This document shows positions 31,227-33,825 of a DNA stretch of 33,825 bases, piece after piece (position 1 is the stretch's first letter; each line of letters begins with the position of its first letter). This stretch comes from a virus: positions 1 through 33,825 of the IMG/VR virus record IMGVR_UViG_3300025138_000169. One strand, written 5' to 3'. The notes under the pieces were generated by a model. The model made no database searches and had not been told where the DNA came from. It worked only from the letters and a program-made list of their open reading frames with translations. The position numbers were made by a program, and so were the translations under genes.

Positions 31227-31471
31227 AAAACCTCCTTGATTTTTTTGTATTGATCTCGTATTGCATTCGCTTCTTGGTACAATTTTCTCCACTTCTCTTT
31301 GTCAGGATTCTTAGGATATAATTTAATATAATTGTAAGCACCCTTGCAGATATCATCCATGCAGTTTTCTAATTTACTTGCACGATACACTGCTTGGGCT
31401 TCATCCTTTGCTGACTCGCTGACTTGTTCATCCCATTCATCCCAAGATAAACCTGTTTTAATTTTCCCCAT
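31223..31471 (-). CDS. Small hypothetical protein (82 aa)
   Basis: The 82-aa helical protein reads MGKIKTGLSWDEWDEQVSES, then AKDEAQAVYRASKLENCMDD and YNYIKLYPKNPDKEKWRKLY. It is charged and soluble. Its start overlaps the end of the preceding gene by 14 nt. The ribosome-binding site is unremarkable. I recognise no domain and give no function. Confidence 0.58.
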   Translation of the reverse strand: MGKIKTGLSWDEWDEQVSESAKDEAQAVYRASKLENCMDDICKGAYNYIKLYPKNPDKEKWRKLYQEANAIRDQYKKIKEVL

Positions 31472-31703
31472 ATTTTTTCTCCAATATATTTATTTGATTA
31501 CAAATTGTATTGACTATCTCTTGGTCTAATGCATGACATTCAATACAAATCTTGTAAGCCCTACGCAATTCAGTTAATTCTTTTAATGAATCTGCTGACT
31601 TAACTCTATTCATTAAGCGTAATGTCATCTTAGAAAACATACGCTCTAAGTCAGCTTTTTGTTTGCTTACAATATCTACGATTTCTTTTTCTGTATGATG
31701 CAT
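31458..31703 (-). CDS. Small helical hypothetical protein (81 aa)
   Basis: The 81-aa protein is all helical by appearance: MHHTEKEIVDIVSKQKADLE, then RMFSKMTLRLMNRVKSADSL and a second half with ICIECHALDQEIVNTICNQI. Three cysteines lie in the second half (IC.EC and TIC). It overlaps the upstream 51-aa frame by 28 nt and the downstream gene by 14 nt. A regulatory or structural early role is possible. No family is recognised. Confidence 0.6.
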   Translation of the reverse strand: MHHTEKEIVDIVSKQKADLERMFSKMTLRLMNRVKSADSLKELTELRRAYKICIECHALDQEIVNTICNQINILEKKYGEN

Positions 31704-31831
31704 TGATTTACCTTTTCTATTAATTCGTGTAACAAAATATTCTTGTGTACAATCACACCTGATTTTTTTGCTAACGATTTTTTAATGCCATCAAGACTGT
31801 AGTCTTTGGCTTTGCCTTTGTATAAGATCAT
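31676..31831 (-). CDS. Small hypothetical protein (51 aa), first gene after the internal terminator/promoter
   Basis: A strong AAAGGAGG stands directly before ATG 31831 and opens a 51-aa frame: MILYKGKAKDYSLDGIKKSL, then AKKSGVIVHKNILLHELIEK and a Lys-rich end. It overlaps the next gene by 28 nt. The good ribosome-binding site and its position just after the hairpin and promoter candidate (31853-31926) support it. It is basic and probably alpha/beta. Function is unknown. Confidence 0.58.
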   Translation of the reverse strand: MILYKGKAKDYSLDGIKKSLAKKSGVIVHKNILLHELIEKVNQCIIQKKKS

Positions 31832-31852
31832 TGATCCTCCTTTTCTACTTCA

Positions 31853-31886
31853 AGTATATATTTACATTTTGTTCTACTAATGTCAA
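31853..31886 (-). promoter_or_regulatory. Promoter candidate within the leftward operon
   Basis: On the minus strand a perfect TTGACA (31886-31881) is followed by an AT-rich stretch with several possible -10 boxes: AAATAT at 17 bp, AATATA at 18 bp, and the better-matching TATACT only at 22 bp. It follows the hairpin at 31891-31926 and precedes the 51-aa gene. This terminator-promoter order would make most early genes an independent unit. The unclear -10 limits confidence. Confidence 0.45.
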
Positions 31887-31890
31887 TACA

Positions 31891-31926
31891 ATAAACCCCT
31901 AGTAGAATGAACTACTAGGAGTTTAT
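31891..31926 (-). terminator. Hairpin terminator after the first leftward gene
   Basis: The plus-strand arms ATAAACCCCTAGTAG (31891-31905) and CTACTAGGAGTTTAT (31912-31926) pair over 14 of 15 positions with loop AATGAA and one C-A mismatch. Read leftward, the stem ends in GGGGUUUAUUG, a modest U run. It lies 12 bases after the stop of the 144-aa gene. The symmetry would let it act in both directions. Confidence 0.68.
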
Positions 31927-31938
31927 ATAAGCTGAAGT

Positions 31939-32373
31939 TTAAGCTATCTTTTTCAATAACTCTTCAGCTTCATTAACAGCAGATGTCTTCTTAACATCCT
32001 CAGGGTTTGGCTTTCTTACACTTGGTGTGTAAGCCATACCAAATCTGTTCTTGTAGAATTCTTTAGCTGTATCTAAGAAATTCTCAGTAATAGCTACCTG
32101 TTCTTGGAGCTGTCTTACTGCAAATGTATCTTTCTGAATAGCTACATCTTCTATCTCAGAACCTGAGAATTGTCTTACTCTACCTTTTAATCTTGCACCT
32201 ATTTCGTGCTGTAGATTCAAGGCAGATTTACAAGCTATTTCAGAACCTCTTATGATATTCTGTACCGATCCTTTTTCTGCGGTATAACTCTCAGCTTGTG
32301 GTGTTTCCGACAACTCTAACCCTTTGAAGTGGTCAGCTATGATGCCGAATGCTTTTTCTAGTTTGTTACTCAT
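31939..32373 (-). CDS. First leftward (early) gene, unknown protein (144 aa)
   Basis: The 144-aa protein begins MSNKLEKAFGIIADHFKGLE, with SVQNIIRGSEIACKSALNLQ, ARLKGRVRQFSGSEIEDVAI and ENFLDTAKEFYKNRFGMAYT, and ends EELLKKIA. It appears fully helical with a single cysteine and no known domain. AAAGGAG sits well before the ATG. It is the gene closest to the control region and is bracketed by the structured element upstream (32411-32530) and a hairpin terminator downstream. It may therefore be made first and separately from the rest. Candidates for such a role include a host-takeover factor or a virion-core protein, and neither is supported by sequence. Confidence 0.7.
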   Translation of the reverse strand: MSNKLEKAFGIIADHFKGLELSETPQAESYTAEKGSVQNIIRGSEIACKSALNLQHEIGARLKGRVRQFSGSEIEDVAIQKDTFAVRQLQEQVAITENFLDTAKEFYKNRFGMAYTPSVRKPNPEDVKKTSAVNEAEELLKKIA

Positions 32374-32410
32374 GGTCTTCTCCTTTTGTTGTTAGTTTAA
32401 CTCCAAGATG

Positions 32411-32530
32411 ACAAAAAACCTCCAGCAAATGGAAGTCCACTGTTAAATTGGGGGGAACCTACTTCAGGGGGAACCGATTTAATAGTTGACAGCACCTTTA
32501 GGTGCGATTCCATTTCTGAGAGGTTTTATC
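32411..32530 (-). ncRNA. Predicted structured RNA / attenuator in the control region
   Basis: The minus-strand transcript would fold into one long interrupted stem. Outer pairs are 32415-32422 with 32520-32527, 32423-32425 with 32516-32518, and a perfect 8-bp AAATGGAA/TTCCATTT (32427-32434 with 32508-32515). A further 14-position stem (32435-32448 with 32477-32490, two non-Watson-Crick positions) and a side hairpin (32492-32496 with 32501-32505, loop of four) create a three-way junction. The apical loop contains GGGGGAACC twice (32451, 32467). A promoter ends just upstream (32564-32536), and the closing stem is followed by six U. Read leftward this is either a self-contained RNA of about 115-120 nt or an attenuator in front of the first early gene. 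One stem pairs slightly better as plus-strand RNA (G-U), so orientation is not certain. No known RNA family is asserted. Confidence 0.55.
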
Positions 32531-32535
32531 TTGGG

Positions 32536-32564
32536 AGTATAAACTACACAAAAGGAGGGGTCAT
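32536..32564 (-). promoter_or_regulatory. Leftward sigma70-like promoter for the structured RNA/early operon
   Basis: On the minus strand, ATGACC (32564-32559, 4/6 to TTGACA) and TATACT (32541-32536, 5/6 to TATAAT) are 17 bp apart. The predicted start is A at about 32529, exactly at the 5' arm of the structured RNA. The weak -35 may need an activator. Confidence 0.55.
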
Positions 32565-32601
32565 AGAGTAACTAGAACAAAGCAGTTCGTTACATCATGC
32601 G

Positions 32602-32619
32602 ACCACTACATGTTGTGGT
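32602..32619. promoter_or_regulatory. Palindromic operator candidate
   Basis: ACCACTACATGTTGTGGT is an 18-bp near-perfect palindrome (only positions 6 and 13 break it) lying 13 bases upstream of the -35 box of the rightward promoter. The size and symmetry suit a dimeric HTH protein. The phage encodes an XRE-type regulator (28949-29254), a LexA-like one (25480-25731) and an HTH initiator candidate (28116-28655). Which protein binds here is unknown. Confidence 0.5.
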
Positions 32620-32632
32620 TGATGTTGGTGTC

Positions 32633-32662
32633 TTGACACAAGCTGGTGTTATACGCTATACT
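32633..32662 (+). promoter_or_regulatory. Rightward sigma70-like promoter for the late operon
   Basis: A perfect TTGACA (32633-32638) is followed after 18 bp by TATACT (32657-32662, 5/6). The start should be near 32669, giving a leader of about 34 nt before the small terminase ATG. The -35 box is part of an inverted repeat GTGTC-TT-GACAC (32628-32639), a likely repressor site. This is the best promoter seen in the window and fits use of host RNA polymerase. Confidence 0.7.
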
Positions 32663-32702
32663 ACCGATAGGTACCAACCAATACCATAAGAGGTAAATAG
32701 CT

Positions 32703-33104
32703 ATGTCAAAGATACTTGAAAGATACCAGCCAAAGGGCAATCCGAAAGCTGATATCTCAGCCAAAGCTAAGAAGCTTGTAGATACTCTAGTAGCCACAGG
32801 ATGTACCATTACAGAAGCATCAAAACTCGCTGGTTACAAGGGTAATTCATCTCGTGTTAGTGCTAGTAAGATGCTACGAAAACCTGAGGTACAGGCATAC
32901 ATGATGTCTGAGATTCAGCGAAGTTTCGGATTGTCTTCAGCCAAAGCATCAGCACGACTCCTATCCCTTTCTCAGGGGGCTAAGAGTGAGTATGTACAGC
33001 TTGAAGCTAGTAAAGACATACTCGATAGGGCTGGGTTCAAAGCCCCTGAGAAACACCAACACCTTGTCGGTGGTAACTTCTCCATTAACATAGACTTATC
33101 GTAG
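32703..33104 (+). CDS. terS: Probable terminase small subunit
   Basis: The 133-aa protein has an N-terminal helix-turn-helix (about 23-50: KKLVDTLVATGCTITEASKL, AGYKGNSSRVSASKML), then KPEVQAYMMSEIQRSFG. A predicted oligomerisation helix with YVQLEASKDILDRAGFKAPE completes it. This combination of HTH, LEA-K-ILDRAG and a C-terminal tail is common in phage small terminases, which bind the packaging site and load the large subunit. AGAGG precedes the ATG. It is the first gene of the rightward operon and lies before terL on the circular map. The gene is visibly richer in G+C (about 42-52% in sampled lines) than the rest of the genome. Confidence 0.75.
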   Translation: MSKILERYQPKGNPKADISAKAKKLVDTLVATGCTITEASKLAGYKGNSSRVSASKMLRKPEVQAYMMSEIQRSFGLSSAKASARLLSLSQGAKSEYVQLEASKDILDRAGFKAPEKHQHLVGGNFSINIDLS

Positions 33105-33119
33105 AATTTACAGGGATAG

Positions 33120-33176
33120 TGTCGTGTGATGGTTACCCTACCCCCAAAAACTAGGCAACGACAAGTGAGGGGGGTA
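33120..33176. other. Pseudoknot-ordered inverted repeats, packaging-site or leader candidate
   Basis: TGTCGT (33120-33125) pairs with ACGACA (33158-33163), and TACCCCC (33139-33145) pairs with GGGGGTA (33170-33176). The arms are interleaved A-B-A'-B', the order of an H-type pseudoknot. The stretch is near 55% G+C in a genome near one third and lies in a 128-nt gap between the small terminase gene and the next gene. It could be a cos/pac recognition region or a structured mRNA leader. Confidence 0.45.
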
Positions 33177-33232
33177 CTGCCCACACAATATAGTTCTTCA
33201 AGGTTCGATCATCATGTGTTATAGATTTAGTT

Positions 33233-33544
33233 ATGGCTTATAAAACTCCAGCATGGCAAAGAAAGGCAGGAAAGAATCCTAAGGGTGGACTCAATGCTAA
33301 AGGTCGTGCATCTTATAAAGGCGGTACATTGAAAGCTCCTGTTAAGTCAGGCGACAATCCTAGAAGATCAGCGTTCCTTGCAAGAATGGGAAACATGAAA
33401 GGACCAGAATATAAGAAAGGTAAGCCAACAAGATTACTACTATCGCTTAAAGCTTGGGGTGCATCATCAAAAGCTGATGCTAGAAAGAAAGCTAAGGCAA
33501 TGGCAGTTAGATTAAAAAACAGAAAGAAGAAAGGTAAAGCGTAA
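33233..33544 (+). CDS. DUF6321-like basic protein (103 aa)
   Basis: The 103-aa, strongly basic protein reads MAYKTPAWQRKAGKNPKGGL, then NAKGRASYKGGTLKAPVKSG, RRSAFLARMGNMKGPEYKKG and TRLLLSLKAWGASSKADARK. The NPKGGLNAKGRASY start with a C-terminal RLxLSLxAWGASSKADARKKA is a pattern I recall from cyanophage and marine phage proteins (DUF6321, from memory, not checked). Its function is unknown, and association with DNA or virion is plausible from the charge. It is the first of three basic genes coupled by TAATG overlaps. Confidence 0.75.
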   Translation: MAYKTPAWQRKAGKNPKGGLNAKGRASYKGGTLKAPVKSGDNPRRSAFLARMGNMKGPEYKKGKPTRLLLSLKAWGASSKADARKKAKAMAVRLKNRKKKGKA

Positions 33545-33693
33545 TGGCATTAACAACAAAACAAAAAGCAACTTTAAAAAAACATAGCGTACATCATACT
33601 GCAAAACATATGAAAGAAATGAAAGTATCTATGGCTAAAGGTGTAAGTTTTACAAAAGCACATAAGAGTGCATTAAAAAAGGTAGGTAAATAA
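33544..33693 (+). CDS. Small Lys/His-rich conserved phage protein (49 aa)
   Basis: The 49-aa protein reads MALTTKQKATLKKHSVHHTA, then KHMKEMKVSMAKGVSFTKAH and KSALKKVGK. This helical Lys/His-rich pattern (KQKxTLKKHSxHHTxKHMxxM...GxSFxxAHxxAxKKVGK) is familiar from small proteins of marine phages. The start overlaps the previous stop and the stop overlaps the next start (TAATG both sides), making a tightly coupled trio. No function is known. Confidence 0.75.
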   Translation: MALTTKQKATLKKHSVHHTAKHMKEMKVSMAKGVSFTKAHKSALKKVGK

Positions 33694-33825
33694 TGGCGAC
33701 AGAAAAAGGAACACACACAAGAAAAGATGGTAAGAAAGCCAAGAAAGGTTTGTATTACTATATTAATAAGAAAAAAAAAGCTGGTACATCCAAGAGTAAA
33801 AGTAAATCAACTATCTCTAAGTCAG
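33664..33825. repeat. Terminal redundancy, right copy (circular overlap)
   Basis: This is the second copy of bases 1-162, identical except A at 33699 for G at 36. The mismatch changes codon 3 of the 55-aa protein (Thr here, Ala at the left end). It suggests either population variation joined by the assembler or a sequencing error. Confidence 0.9.
33693..33825 (+). CDS. 5' part of the 55-aa Lys-rich protein (complete copy at 30-197)
   Basis: The frame starts MATEKGTHTRKDGKKAKKG and runs off the window end. It is the same gene as the one at 30-197, cut by the linearisation point, with Thr instead of Ala at position 3. It is not a separate gene. Confidence 0.75.
   Translation, partial: MATEKGTHTRKDGKKAKKGLYYYINKKKKAGTSKSKSKSTISKS

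Noticed and set aside
32474-32515. Plus-strand TTGACA at 32486-32491 as a promoter
   Set aside because: No acceptable -10 box lies 16-18 bp downstream, and the hexamer is part of the stem of the structured element.
1-33825. tRNA genes, CRISPR arrays, integrase and attachment sites
   Set aside because: No cloverleaf-like sequence, no spaced identical repeats and no integrase motif were recognised, so a lytic lifestyle is the simpler reading. A tRNAscan search was not possible.

Overview
The window looks like one complete, circularly permuted genome of a small, AT-rich (about one third G+C by eye), strictly lytic podovirus. Bases 1-162 recur at 33664-33825 with a single mismatch, so the unique length is about 33,663 bp. 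The virion genes follow the T7 plan: portal, scaffold, capsid, gp11/gp12 tail tube, internal virion proteins gp13-gp16, and a fibre with a T7-type N-terminus. AT-rich codon use, very tight gene packing, marine-type fibre domains and lysine-rich small proteins suggest a phage of marine bacteria, most likely SAR11 (Pelagibacterales). From memory it resembles HTVC010P-type pelagiphages. That assignment is inference, not a database result.

Layout: nearly all genes lie in two opposed operons that leave one control region (32374-32702). The rightward (late) operon starts at the small terminase (32703) and crosses the window ends through the lysine-rich small proteins. It continues through large terminase, portal, a calcineurin-like phosphoesterase, scaffold, capsid, tail tube, three internal core proteins, three fibre or appendage genes and a lysis cassette (GH24 lysozyme, holin candidates, a spanin-like protein), ending at 24603. 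The leftward (early) operon runs from 32373 down to 24600. It holds small unknown proteins, an ArdC-like antirestriction/zincin protein, HTH proteins, a lambda O/P-like replication pair, a YqaJ exonuclease with a probable annealing protein, SSB, a LexA-like winged-helix protein and a Holliday-junction-resolvase-like nuclease. The two operons converge with a 4-nt overlap of stop codons.

No RNA polymerase, DNA polymerase, helicase, primase, integrase, tRNA or CRISPR is visible. The phage should therefore use host RNA polymerase, which fits the sigma70-like promoters in the control region. It probably recruits the host replisome through the O/P-like proteins and processes its DNA with its own exonuclease, annealing protein, SSB and resolvase.

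The most interesting parts are: (1) a predicted structured leftward RNA at about 32411-32530, with a promoter placed to start it, nested stems, a three-way junction and an intrinsic-terminator U run, making it a candidate phage ncRNA or attenuator; (2) a cupredoxin-like domain in the main tail fibre that retains all four type-1 copper ligands; (3) a pseudoknot-ordered pair of inverted repeats beside the GC-elevated small-terminase gene, a candidate packaging or regulatory element; and (4) a strong hairpin inside the gp11-like gene built from codons atypical of this genome.
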